Notes: generated from the letters alone by a model not told the origin. A stretch of DNA of 35,837 nucleotides from Morganella morganii H1r (GCF_000633515.1 NZ_AYMP01000052.1:1-35837), one strand, 5' to 3'. Counted from the first letter of the stretch, positions 8,199 through 14,609 are shown. A program made the numbers and translations.

Positions 8199-8826
8199 TC
8201 AAAAACAGTTTACTCAGCATGAAGTCCCGGCCGGTTACTGGCGTGATGCCAAACGGGGTTTGACCCCTGTTGATTTACTTAAAGAGATCGACATTCAACG
8301 TGATGCGCTTGTGGGGGACCTGGTTGTTCAGGCTATTCAGATTAATGAATTGCTGCGTCAGTTTAAGATTGCTGCGTTCGGGGATATCGAAGCCTTCATT
8401 GCATTGTCAGCTGAGCAGTACGGTATCAGTGTTGGTGGTAAAAAAGGCAATGTAACCCTGTTTTGTTTTGACGGCCGTTACAAAATTCAGCGTGCTATTC
8501 AGGACAGAATTGCCTTTGATGAGCGTTTACAGGCGGCTAAAGCACTGATTGATGAGTGTTTAAAAGACTGGGTTCAGGGAGCACGACCGGAGATCCACTC
8601 CATCATTGACCAGGCATTTGCAGTGGACAAAGAAGGTAACATCAATACCGGTGCTGTACTCTCTCTGCGCCGCCTGAATATTGAGGATGCCCGCTGGATA
8701 AAAGCGATGGAGGCCATCGGTGAAGCGGTGCAGGTTGTAGGCAGTCGCCAGTACGTCCGTATTTATGAACGGGTCGGCGACAGTGACCAGTATGTGCCGA
8801 TTTCTCTTGATATCTCGGGGGTGTGA
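8188..8826 (+). CDS. DUF3164 family early protein of Mu-like phages
   Basis: 212 residues. The opening with PAGYWRDAKRGLTPVDLLKEID, the central KKGNVTLFCFDGRYKIQRAIQDRIAFDERLQAAKALIDECLKDW and the end with YVRIYERVGDSDQYVPISLDIS fit DUF3164, which is widespread in Mu-like prophages between B and gp16. The family is sometimes labelled a sulfate-transport protein, which nothing here supports: there are no membrane segments. The role is unknown; an early DNA-transaction function is a guess from position. Confidence 0.8.
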   Translation: MSINQKQFTQHEVPAGYWRDAKRGLTPVDLLKEIDIQRDALVGDLVVQAIQINELLRQFKIAAFGDIEAFIALSAEQYGISVGGKKGNVTLFCFDGRYKIQRAIQDRIAFDERLQAAKALIDECLKDWVQGARPEIHSIIDQAFAVDKEGNINTGAVLSLRRLNIEDARWIKAMEAIGEAVQVVGSRQYVRIYERVGDSDQYVPISLDISGV

Positions 8827-8827
8827 T

Positions 8828-9025
8828 ATGTCATTTAAAAATATCACCACTAATGCCGCACAGGCTGAACGCGACGGCCATTACAAGGAAGCCGGACGGC
8901 TTTGGATTGAAGCCTCATTCCTTGCAAAAAAAACGGATAATCAGCAGTGGGCGAAACGTCGGGCTGAGTTTTGTGTCAAAGCAGCAGGAGGCCGTTATGT
9001 CCCGGTTGTCTGCGAAGCAGTTTAA
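8828..9025 (+). CDS. ANR-family (Aar-like) regulator
   Basis: 65 residues. The helical core AQAERDGHYKEAGRLWIEASFLAKKTDNQQWAKRRAEFC matches the ANR family, small proteins that bind AraC/XylS-type activators and silence their targets; the best-known is Aar of enteroaggregative E. coli. Members occur on phages and plasmids. The gene starts 2 bases after the DUF3164 stop. A prophage copy could tune host AraC-type regulons, although expression as part of the early operon suggests a role during lytic growth or induction. Family call from motif, target unknown. Confidence 0.7.
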   Translation: MSFKNITTNAAQAERDGHYKEAGRLWIEASFLAKKTDNQQWAKRRAEFCVKAAGGRYVPVVCEAV

Positions 9026-9191
9026 TGAGCGCTATCCGGTTGGGTCTTATTTTATCTATCAGCCGAACCGTATTTTACGCGGTGGCCCGCCAGCCAGAAC
9101 ATTAAGCCGGGCCAAAGATGAAGATAACCGGACTATTGTGGAAATCGATATTGAGCCTTATTACACCGATATTGATTCATTAAACTGCTGA
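8997..9191 (+). CDS. Small early protein, function unknown
   Basis: 64 residues starting MSRLSAKQFNERYPVGSYFIYQ, with VEIDIEPYYTDIDSLNC at the end. A very strong AGGAGG (8984-8989) lies eight bases before the ATG, and the gene overlaps the ANR gene by 29 bases in another frame. The pattern FNERYPVGSYFIYQPN is also seen in small phage early proteins. It looks like a small beta-rich fold; no function is assigned. Confidence 0.65.
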   Translation: MSRLSAKQFNERYPVGSYFIYQPNRILRGGPPARTLSRAKDEDNRTIVEIDIEPYYTDIDSLNC

Positions 9192-9225
9192 ATAACGTAA
9201 CTAACTAAAAAACAATCACTTTTAA

Positions 9226-9265
9226 ATTCAGGCGTAAACCCGTCAGGTCACCCTTACGTCTGAAT
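9226..9265. repeat. Intergenic inverted repeat, possible mRNA hairpin
   Basis: ATTCAGGCGTAA (9226-9237) and TTACGTCTGAAT (9254-9265) are 12-base inverted arms with one mismatch that would be a G-U pair in RNA, around a 16-base loop. It lies in the only gap in this part of the early operon, 18 bases before the next ATG, and has no T-run, so it is more likely a regulatory or processing hairpin than a terminator. Confidence 0.5.
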
Positions 9266-9283
9266 CCTGATGACGAGGTATTT

Positions 9284-9541
9284 ATGAACACCGATAACAT
9301 CGATTTGGCGTTATTAAAACAGGAAATTACTGACTGGCACGATGTTGCAAAAGAGGGTTGCAACCTGCTGGTAGCACATGCAGACAAGCCGATTAATATT
9401 CCGGAAATGGGTCGGACAATACAGTTTGAAACCAAAGCAGAACAGCGGGCTTTCAAACTGGGGGTAATTATTGCTCAGTCGCAATTTTCAACATTACCGT
9501 TTGATACCGGGTCTGATGATGAGGGCGCCGAAAATGAGTAA
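9284..9541 (+). CDS. Small early protein, function unknown
   Basis: 85 residues starting MNTDNIDLALLKQEITDWHDVAKEG. The sequence is mostly helical with an acidic tail (DTGSDDEGAENE). GACGAGG precedes the ATG, and the gene overlaps the next one by eight bases (coupled translation). Similar proteins with NIPEMGRTIQFETKAEQRAF-type segments occur in the early regions of other Mu-like phages. No function can be assigned. Confidence 0.65.
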   Translation: MNTDNIDLALLKQEITDWHDVAKEGCNLLVAHADKPINIPEMGRTIQFETKAEQRAFKLGVIIAQSQFSTLPFDTGSDDEGAENE

Positions 9542-10031
9542 CAATTCAACTGACGCAATGAAGACGCCTAAATTTGTATTCACGGCTAAGCCGGTTTGTT
9601 TCGTGCGTGAAGCCACTCCGTTAACGCCTCAGATTGATATTTCCCGCGTCCGGACAGATGAATTTTGTATGCCGGTTTATGCAGACATCAGTGATGATGA
9701 TATCCGACTGACGAATGAATACATCGCGGAGTTGCAGGCTCAGGGCGTGGATAAGCTGGCTGATTCTATCCGGGATATTCACGACGGCCTGATAGATAAC
9801 GGTTATGACAATGACATTATTATGATCTTGCGTAATGAAATCCGCCGCTGTCTTTTTTTTGCTGAAAGATTGCGCAAGCCTTCTATTCATATCTGCAATT
9901 GCGACAGCTGCATCTGTACTACCAGCACTAACGCTTTGTGTGAATCGGTCATGACCGGGCATACAAACCTGTGTGATAACTGCCAAAACAAGCTGAACGA
10001 TGGCGGTCTGCGTCAGGGAGAATCATCATGA
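9534..10031 (+). CDS. Cysteine-rich early protein with probable zinc-binding tail
   Basis: 165 residues. The N-terminal two thirds has no recognised fold. The C-terminal part carries CNCDSCIC and then LCDNCQNKL, two closely spaced cysteine groups that look like a zinc ribbon. The same CDNC(x)2KL ending pattern recurs in the next protein. The gene overlaps both neighbours by a few bases. Nucleic-acid or protein contact through zinc is an inference; function unknown. Confidence 0.6.
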   Translation: MSNNSTDAMKTPKFVFTAKPVCFVREATPLTPQIDISRVRTDEFCMPVYADISDDDIRLTNEYIAELQAQGVDKLADSIRDIHDGLIDNGYDNDIIMILRNEIRRCLFFAERLRKPSIHICNCDSCICTTSTNALCESVMTGHTNLCDNCQNKLNDGGLRQGESS

Positions 10032-10258
10032 GCAGGATTAATCAGATTCGCCTGGTTGCGTCTGTCTGCAGGGAAATCGCCGGACAGTGCCCCGGGATCA
10101 AGATCAGCCAAAAACAGCTGGCTGCCGTCACCGCTGCTGCTAACTCTGTCTGTGCGGCCTTTAATGAACCGGATATGTGTGACAACTGCAGTGACAAGCT
10201 GCGTGGTGGCTGCCTGCCTACCTGTGCAGCTTACAGCAAGGAGAATAATCATGCGTAA
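10028..10258 (+). CDS. Small cysteine-rich early protein, CDNC motif
   Basis: 76 residues starting MSRINQIRLVASVCREIAGQCPG. The C-terminal part, MCDNCSDKLRGGCLPTCAAY, has five cysteines and shares CDNCxxKL with the preceding protein, so the two may have a common tail module or act together. It overlaps the previous gene by four bases (ATGA) and the next by eight. No enzyme motif is visible. Confidence 0.6.
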   Translation: MSRINQIRLVASVCREIAGQCPGIKISQKQLAAVTAAANSVCAAFNEPDMCDNCSDKLRGGCLPTCAAYSKENNHA

Positions 10259-10565
10259 ATACTGGTGCCCCGTGTGTGAAAAGCCAGTTCCTGCTGACCA
10301 ACTGGCCGTAAATGTAGGTGACAAAGTCAATATTACTATTGAGCACACCAAAATAACCCCGTCCCGCACTACTGTGCGGGTTGTTAGCCGTGTCGGTAAA
10401 GTAACTGATATTAAAGATGATATCGCTGCCGTTACTTATCGCGGCGAGATTTACCGGATAAATACAGGGGAACTTGTTCCTGCCGGTGCTCCAGGCGGGA
10501 TTGTCCGCGCTATGTTCGGTGAGTGTGAATGTGGTTCGCTGCCGGAGGGTGCTGCTGATGATTAG
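10251..10565 (+). CDS. Small zinc-finger-like early protein
   Basis: 104 residues. It opens with MRKYWCPVCEKPVP, a CxxC pair, and has a second pair near the end (GECECGS), so a four-cysteine zinc site is likely. The middle looks beta-rich (RTTVRVVSRVGKVTDIKDDIAAVTYRG, a KOW/SH3-like feel). An AAGGAG lies upstream. It is the third cysteine-rich protein in a row. Function unknown. Confidence 0.6.
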   Translation: MRKYWCPVCEKPVPADQLAVNVGDKVNITIEHTKITPSRTTVRVVSRVGKVTDIKDDIAAVTYRGEIYRINTGELVPAGAPGGIVRAMFGECECGSLPEGAADD

Positions 10566-10677
10566 TTTCCTGTGTTTTGTTGCCGGTGCTATCACCGGCT
10601 TTGCCGGGGACGCATGGTATCAGCGGTACAGTGCTGCGGAAGACCGCCAGCGTCCTGAAAACCAGAAATACGACTGA
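10558..10677 (+). CDS. 39-residue membrane peptide
   Basis: The peptide starts MISFLCFVAGAITGFAGDAWYQRY: one hydrophobic N-terminal helix with a glycine zipper, then a short charged tail (AAEDRQRPENQKYD). A GGAGGG ribosome site sits within the preceding gene and the two overlap by eight bases. It resembles the small inner-membrane peptides common in phage early regions. Function unknown. Confidence 0.55.
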   Translation: MISFLCFVAGAITGFAGDAWYQRYSAAEDRQRPENQKYD

Positions 10678-10692
10678 TACGGGAGCAGTGTT

Positions 10693-11130
10693 ATGTCAAT
10701 CACTAAAGAGCAGTGGGCCGGGATTGAGGAGTCGTTAAAAGCCCATTACGTGGTCATTAAATTTCAGTATCAGGATACTGAGATTGCCGTTACCCGGGTC
10801 AGTGTAAGCGAAGGAAGAACGAAGTTAGCGGTCTATTTTAACGGAAAGATTGGTGCTGCATGGGGTATTCCTGACAGCGAGCACTTTAACCCACTGTGTG
10901 AGCTATTCTGGAGCAAGCGAACCAAATCTCTCTACTCACCGGTACAAATTAAGGCTCTGGAGAAAGCGTACGGGAAGCGCGCAGTTAAACGTGAAATACC
11001 TGATTTGTACACAAAATACACGTATTACAGGCCACATTTTGATAAAGCCTCAGTGTTGGTTCGCCAGTTCCGGCGCATCAAGGGGCTGACCGTTGAACCA
11101 CCGAAAGAATGGGTAACACTCCGTGGCTGA
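10693..11130 (+). CDS. Early-region protein of unknown function
   Basis: 145 residues starting MSITKEQWAGIEESLKAHYVVIKFQY. The mixed alpha/beta sequence has conserved-looking aromatic residues (ELFWSKRTKSLYSP, YTKYTYYRPHF) and a basic C-terminal half (QFRRIKGLTVEPPKEW). No known motif. A GGGAGCAG ribosome site precedes the ATG. It shares eight bases with the Lar-like gene that follows. Confidence 0.65.
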   Translation: MSITKEQWAGIEESLKAHYVVIKFQYQDTEIAVTRVSVSEGRTKLAVYFNGKIGAAWGIPDSEHFNPLCELFWSKRTKSLYSPVQIKALEKAYGKRAVKREIPDLYTKYTYYRPHFDKASVLVRQFRRIKGLTVEPPKEWVTLRG

Positions 11131-11353
11131 TAAATCACTGAAACCCTGCCCGCTGTGCGGATGCAGGGATATCACAATACACTGCCCCAGCAGTCACGGG
11201 CTGACCCTTTACGGGGTTGCCTGTGACGGATGCGGATTAAGAATCAAGCGCTTTGATAAATTGGAAGCGGTTGCCGCCTGGAATCGGAGGGTATCTGTAT
11301 CGGGGTCATCTGGTGACAGACACACAGAGGATAAAAATTATGTTAACGCCTAA
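11123..11353 (+). CDS. Lar-family restriction-alleviation-like zinc protein
   Basis: 76 residues from a GTG start that overlaps the previous stop. The pattern LKPCPLCGC (about 6-14), then VACDGCG, then LEAVAAWNRR is the Lar/restriction-alleviation signature: two CxxC pairs and a closing WNRR. Rac-prophage Lar modulates EcoKI to spare unmodified DNA, but most phage members are untested, so an anti-restriction role is possible rather than shown. The tail after WNRR (VSVSGSSGDRHTEDKNYVNA) is low-complexity and runs into the next gene. Confidence 0.75.
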   Translation: MADKSLKPCPLCGCRDITIHCPSSHGLTLYGVACDGCGLRIKRFDKLEAVAAWNRRVSVSGSSGDRHTEDKNYVNA

Positions 11354-11756
11354 TGCTAAAAAACTGGTCGGTATTATCAAAGCCGCCCAGCAGTATCTGA
11401 AAATGGATGATGAGACTTACCGCAGTGTTCTGGTTCGCCTGACAGGTAAAGACTCTGCCACCAAACTGACGCTGGATGAGTTGGGGATTGTCCGTGATTA
11501 CTTCCATGCGCAGGGTTACCCCCGCCGCAGCCCGAAGAAATACGGCCGTAAGCCGAATGTTCCGGTGTCAAAAAAATCGGTTCTGAACAAAATTGAGGCG
11601 CTGCTTGCTGATGCGGGCCGTCCGTGGGAATACGCGGAATCGATGGCAGAACGTATGTTTAACCGTCAGAAAATCGACTGGCTCGATCATGATGAACTGG
11701 TAAAGCTGATGCAGGCACTGGCGGTTGATCAGAAACGACGGAGAGCAAAAGCATGA
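11340..11756 (+). CDS. GemA/gp16-like early protein (DUF1018)
   Basis: 138 residues. LVGIIKAAQQYLKMDDETYRSVL, SATKLTLDELGIVRDYF and the end WLDHDELVKLMQALAVDQKRRR match the Mu gp16 (GemA) family, early proteins linked in Mu to changes in host gene expression and DNA supercoiling. AGAGG lies eight bases before the ATG. It overlaps the Lar-like gene by 14 bases and mor by four (ATGA). Family call secure, function less so. Confidence 0.85.
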   Translation: MLTPNAKKLVGIIKAAQQYLKMDDETYRSVLVRLTGKDSATKLTLDELGIVRDYFHAQGYPRRSPKKYGRKPNVPVSKKSVLNKIEALLADAGRPWEYAESMAERMFNRQKIDWLDHDELVKLMQALAVDQKRRRAKA

Positions 11757-12196
11757 CAGACCTGGAAAAAGTTGAACATCTGTTGCCGGATACGTTGCGT
11801 CAGATTGCTGCCTTAATCGGCTACCCGGCAACACTGAAACTGATTGATGCGTTCGGCGGCACGACGTTCACTTTTGTGAAAGGTCTTCATCCGGCCGGAC
11901 TGAAACGGCTTGAGCAGTTATCGTGCATCGTCGGCAGGGATGCCGCCGATGTGCTCAATGCGCATTTCGCCGGGACAGAGGTGTATATCCCCAATGCAGC
12001 AGCGGCAATGCGTGAGGTGCGGAATCAGCGGTTTATGCGTGATATCCGTGCATTATCTGAACAGGGGTTATCCACGGTGAAAGCGGTGGCAAAACTGTGC
12101 CCTGAGTACGGTTTCAGTGATCGGCATGCGTGGGACTTGTTATCCCGCTATAAAGAATCTGGTATCCTTGGCTCAGAACAACAGAATTTATTTTGA
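11753..12196 (+). CDS. mor: Mor-like middle transcription activator
   Basis: 147 residues of the Mor/C family. The N-terminal dimerisation part includes IAALIGYPATLKLIDAFGG and EVYIPN; the C-terminal helix-turn-helix is around VAKLCPEYGFSDRHAWDLLSRY. It is the next-to-last early gene, as mor is in Mu, and has a clear paralogue, C, at 12814. By analogy it activates the promoter at 12724-12770, which drives C, binding as a dimer near -43 and recruiting RNA polymerase through the alpha and sigma subunits. Confidence 0.88.
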   Translation: MTDLEKVEHLLPDTLRQIAALIGYPATLKLIDAFGGTTFTFVKGLHPAGLKRLEQLSCIVGRDAADVLNAHFAGTEVYIPNAAAAMREVRNQRFMRDIRALSEQGLSTVKAVAKLCPEYGFSDRHAWDLLSRYKESGILGSEQQNLF

Positions 12197-12204
12197 GGTT
12201 AATC

Positions 12205-12723
12205 ATGAAAAAATATTTATTAGGGATTGTGCTGGCACTTACCGCAGCGGGAGCGATGGCGGTTGATGGGTACAAAGGTGTGAAGTTTGGCTCATCTTTT
12301 GAAAATCTGCAGTCGGCGGGACTTTGTGATTTTAAGAAGGCAAACAGTCAGCCTAATGGACAAAACGTTGTTGTATACAATTGTCTGGATTTTAAATTTT
12401 CTGGGAAAGATACCATTGCTGCTGCCTCATTTTTAGACGGTAAATTTGGTAAACTAGTGATAATGGTGAATTCACCGGCAGAGCCAGTAATTGACGCTCT
12501 GGCTAAGAAATATGGTGGAGTATCTTCGTCTTCAACAATGGAAGAGATACAAAATGCACCGATAACCGGGAAGCCTGTATATGTCCGGTTTGATCACGAT
12601 ACTGTAGTTTTTAAGATGGAGATGGCCGGTAAAATAAATATAAAACACCTGATCTATACCTCTCCTGAGTTTGATAAGAAAATGAATGAAACTCAAGCAA
12701 GCAACATATCTGATGACATCTAA
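12205..12723 (+). CDS. Secreted protein of unknown function, cargo between mor and C
   Basis: 172 residues with a textbook signal peptide, MKKYLLGIVLALTAAGAMA, cleaved after residue 19. The mature part (VDGYKGVKFGSSFENL...) has two cysteines (C41, C60), probably a periplasmic disulfide. The VKFGSSFENL opening resembles small periplasmic proteins in which a GxxFGxs segment begins the fold, but no family is claimed. The ATG at 12205 is set by GAGG at 12195-12198. It is not part of the core Mu gene set and is less GC-rich than its neighbours, which fits an acquired gene that alters the host envelope. Confidence 0.65.
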   Translation: MKKYLLGIVLALTAAGAMAVDGYKGVKFGSSFENLQSAGLCDFKKANSQPNGQNVVVYNCLDFKFSGKDTIAAASFLDGKFGKLVIMVNSPAEPVIDALAKKYGGVSSSSTMEEIQNAPITGKPVYVRFDHDTVVFKMEMAGKINIKHLIYTSPEFDKKMNETQASNISDDI

Positions 12724-12770
12724 CCACTGAACCCCTTCAACACGCCATCATTTCACAAACCTGAAATACT
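12724..12770 (+). promoter_or_regulatory. Predicted middle promoter (Pm-like) driving C
   Basis: CCACTGAACCCCTTCAACAC (12724-12743) matches the late-promoter motif at 14 of 20 positions, and AATACT (12765-12770) sits at the same 41-base offset. With +1 near 12777, the motif is centred about -43.5, where Mor binds at Mu Pm. The element begins immediately after the stop of the cargo gene. Confidence 0.65.
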
Positions 12771-12771
12771 G

Positions 12772-12799
12772 AACACCTTCCGCATCGGGAGGTGTTTTT
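12772..12799 (+). terminator. Early-operon terminator overlapping the C promoter start
   Basis: AACACCTTCC (12772-12781), loop GCATC, GGGAGGTGTT (12787-12796) and a T-run form a ten-pair stem with one T-G pair. The predicted start of the C transcript (about 12777) lies inside the left arm, so only transcripts coming from upstream can form the full hairpin. Confidence 0.8.
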
Positions 12800-12813
12800 A
12801 TTTCGGGGGATCG

Positions 12814-13275
12814 ATGAATAACACTGTCAGCCAGCACGAACTGGCACAACTGGAATCTCTGCTGCCGGAATCAGCCCATCAGCTGATTGGGGTGATCGGT
12901 TATGCCGCCACCGCGAAACTGATTACCCACCTCGGCGGTGTCACCTTATCTGCCCGTCAGGGTAAAGCCGTGGCCCGTAATAATGCAGCATTTGAGAAAC
13001 TGACCTCATTGTTAACGGATGAGGAATATAAAAAACTGCTGGCCTGTATGGGCGGCACACCGTTCTATATCCCGCGTTGTGACCGGGCGCTCATAAAATT
13101 ACGCAATGCCCGCTTTATTGCGGAATTAAAAGAAATGACCCTGCAGGGGAATTCCTGTCGTTCCGCACTAACCGTTCTGTGTCCTAAATACGGTTTTGCT
13201 GATCGTTTTGCCTGGCGGCTGCTGAGTGAACATAATGCGGCGTCAGAAACGCAGCAGGACAGTTTATTTGATTGA
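12814..13275 (+). CDS. C: C-like late transcription activator (Mor/C family)
   Basis: 153 residues, a clear paralogue of the protein at 11753: LIGVIGYAATAKLITHLGG, TPFYIPRC, LRNARFIAEL and LCPKYGFADRFAWRLLSEH align along its length, with the last forming the helix-turn-helix. In Mu, C activates the late promoters; here the likely targets are the three copies of the 20-base motif at 13331, 21192 and 33344. GGGGGA (12805-12810) precedes the ATG. Its own promoter is probably Mor-dependent. Confidence 0.87.
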   Translation: MNNTVSQHELAQLESLLPESAHQLIGVIGYAATAKLITHLGGVTLSARQGKAVARNNAAFEKLTSLLTDEEYKKLLACMGGTPFYIPRCDRALIKLRNARFIAELKEMTLQGNSCRSALTVLCPKYGFADRFAWRLLSEHNAASETQQDSLFD

Positions 13276-13305
13276 TTATTCCATTCTGTCTGTGCAACAC
13301 TGATC

Positions 13306-13323
13306 TCCCGTTGCGGGGTTTTT
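13306..13323 (+). terminator. Short terminator after C
   Basis: CCCG (13307-13310), loop TTG, CGGG (13314-13317), flanked by a T-G pair and followed by TTTTT. The stem is short (4-5 pairs), so it may be leaky. It ends eight bases before the lysis promoter motif. Confidence 0.5.
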
Positions 13324-13330
13324 AAATGAT

Positions 13331-13377
13331 GTGCTGAACCCCGCCAACTCCCCCTCAAACATCCCCGTTCCTATACT
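13331..13377 (+). promoter_or_regulatory. Late promoter for the lysis module (Plys-like)
   Basis: GTGCTGAACCCCGCCAACTC (13331-13350) with -10 TATACT (13372-13377). The 20-base motif is identical at 21192 and 33344. There is no usual -35 hexamer, as expected for activator-dependent promoters. The start near 13384 leaves a leader of about 42 bases containing a normal ribosome site. Confidence 0.8.
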
Positions 13378-13425
13378 GAAATCCCTTAAAAATTACATTG
13401 TTAATTATTCAGTAAGGACATTGCT

Positions 13426-13611
13426 ATGCCTGACACTATCACGCTTACCCTTGAACAGATCCTCGCTCTGGCCGACTTCGCCGCACAGGAAGGTCAGCCG
13501 TCCTACACCATCACCACCGGTATTATTCCGGCTTTTGACGATCAGCCTGAATATCAGGGTCTGATAGCGTTCTCCGGTTCAGAAGAACATGGTGTGCTGC
13601 AACTGGGTTAA
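13426..13611 (+). CDS. First gene of the lysis operon, small protein of unknown function
   Basis: 61 residues starting MPDTITLTLEQILALADFAAQEGQPSYTI, acidic, no membrane segment, ending SEEHGVLQLG. TAAGGA precedes the ATG by eight bases. It resembles small soluble proteins that open late operons in Mu-like phages (the gp19 position). It is the first product of the Plys-like promoter. Function unknown. Confidence 0.7.
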   Translation: MPDTITLTLEQILALADFAAQEGQPSYTITTGIIPAFDDQPEYQGLIAFSGSEEHGVLQLG

Positions 13612-13637
13612 CCGGTCATCCTTATGCGGAGGCAATG

Positions 13638-13976
13638 ATGAGTACCGCCCCTGTTTATTTCGGACAAAAACAACAAGGTAGTCACATGGGTGATTTTTTC
13701 AGTGACATTTATGAACGGGTCTCCTACTGGCTTGCCGGTATCGGTTTTGTTCTCAGTGGTTTGTCACTGTACGCATGGGGATTTTTAATCGGCGTCTTTA
13801 TCAGTTCGCTGCTCGGTATCCTGACTTACCGCATGAACAAGCGGGAACAGCAGAAGCGTACCCGGCTGCTGGAAATGAGCCTGCAGCATCTGATTAACCA
13901 CCCGGCGGATGAAAACGCGAAAGAAGTTGTCGCCACGCTTGCCGGAACCTCTGCCCGTTTCCCGAAGGATTTATAA
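13638..13976 (+). CDS. Holin (HP1-type, probable)
   Basis: 112 residues from the ATG at 13638 (GGAGG five bases upstream). Two hydrophobic helices occur, about YWLAGIGFVLSGLSLYAWGF and LIGVFISSLLGILTY, followed by a basic tail (RMNKREQQKRTR), the usual holin plan. The DFFSDIYERVSYWLAG opening resembles the HP1-like holin family. A second in-frame ATG at 13686 (MGDFF..., AAGG upstream) is also plausible and would remove a polar 16-residue extension; two starts are used as a timing device by some holins, but that is speculation here. It should open the inner membrane at the end of infection. Confidence 0.72.
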   Translation: MSTAPVYFGQKQQGSHMGDFFSDIYERVSYWLAGIGFVLSGLSLYAWGFLIGVFISSLLGILTYRMNKREQQKRTRLLEMSLQHLINHPADENAKEVVATLAGTSARFPKDL

Positions 13977-13977
13977 G

Positions 13978-14508
13978 ATGAGTATGAGACGGGGTTTTCT
14001 TACCGCCGCAGTCGTGGCACTGATTGCCGGAGGGGCCAGCGAGTATGACATTCTTGACCAGTTCCTGAATGAAAAAGAAGGTAATTTCACCACCGCATAC
14101 CGTGACGGCGGCGGAATCTGGACTGTCTGCCGGGGCGTTACCCGTATTGACGGCCGCGCGGTAAAACCCGGAGAGAAACTGACGCAGGCACAATGTGACC
14201 GGCTGAATGCCGCTGAGCGTGACAAGGCGGTTGCCTGGGTAAAACGTAACGTGAATGTGCCGTTAACCGCCCCCCAGATTGCCGGGATTGCTTCTTTCTG
14301 TCCTTACAATATCGGCCCCGGAAAATGCTTTTCATCCACGTTTTATAAAAAACTGAATGCGGGAAATATTGCCGGTGCCTGCAACGAGATCCCCCGCTGG
14401 ATTTTCGACGGCGGCAAAGACTGCCGCATCCGTTCCAACAACTGTTACGGGCAGGTATTGCGTCGTGAACAGGAAGCGGAACTGTTGTGCTGGGAGCTGA
14501 GCAAATGA
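13978..14508 (+). CDS. SAR endolysin, lysozyme (GH24)
   Basis: 176 residues. The N-terminal RRGFLTAAVVALIAGGASEYD is a weakly hydrophobic, glycine/alanine-rich signal-arrest-release segment. The catalytic triad follows the GH24 spacing E-x8-D-x5-T: E34, D43 and T49 in KEGNFTTAYRDGGGIWTVC. Several cysteines are present, one directly after the active-site threonine (C51), which may form the disulfide that governs activation in some SAR endolysins. Cleaves peptidoglycan after release from the membrane. It starts one base after the holin stop. Confidence 0.9.
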   Translation: MSMRRGFLTAAVVALIAGGASEYDILDQFLNEKEGNFTTAYRDGGGIWTVCRGVTRIDGRAVKPGEKLTQAQCDRLNAAERDKAVAWVKRNVNVPLTAPQIAGIASFCPYNIGPGKCFSSTFYKKLNAGNIAGACNEIPRWIFDGGKDCRIRSNNCYGQVLRREQEAELLCWELSK

Positions 14509-14609
14509 AACTGATTTCGTTATGTGCGGTGATTTCAGCGTTTTTTCTGGCGCTTAACGGGATGCCGGGCTGGGGCTGGTTTTTACTGGTGGCGGTACTT
14601 GCGGCATGA
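14505..14609 (+). CDS. 34-residue hydrophobic lysis-cassette peptide
   Basis: Reads MKLISLCAVISAFFLALNGM then PGWGWFLLVAVLAA. It overlaps the endolysin stop (ATGA) and its own stop overlaps the start of the Rz gene (14606). It consists of two short hydrophobic stretches around a PGWGW turn. Equivalent peptides lie between endolysin and spanin genes in many enterobacterial phages, and the tight double overlap supports real translation. The role is unknown; membrane insertion is likely. Confidence 0.65.
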   Translation: MKLISLCAVISAFFLALNGMPGWGWFLLVAVLAA

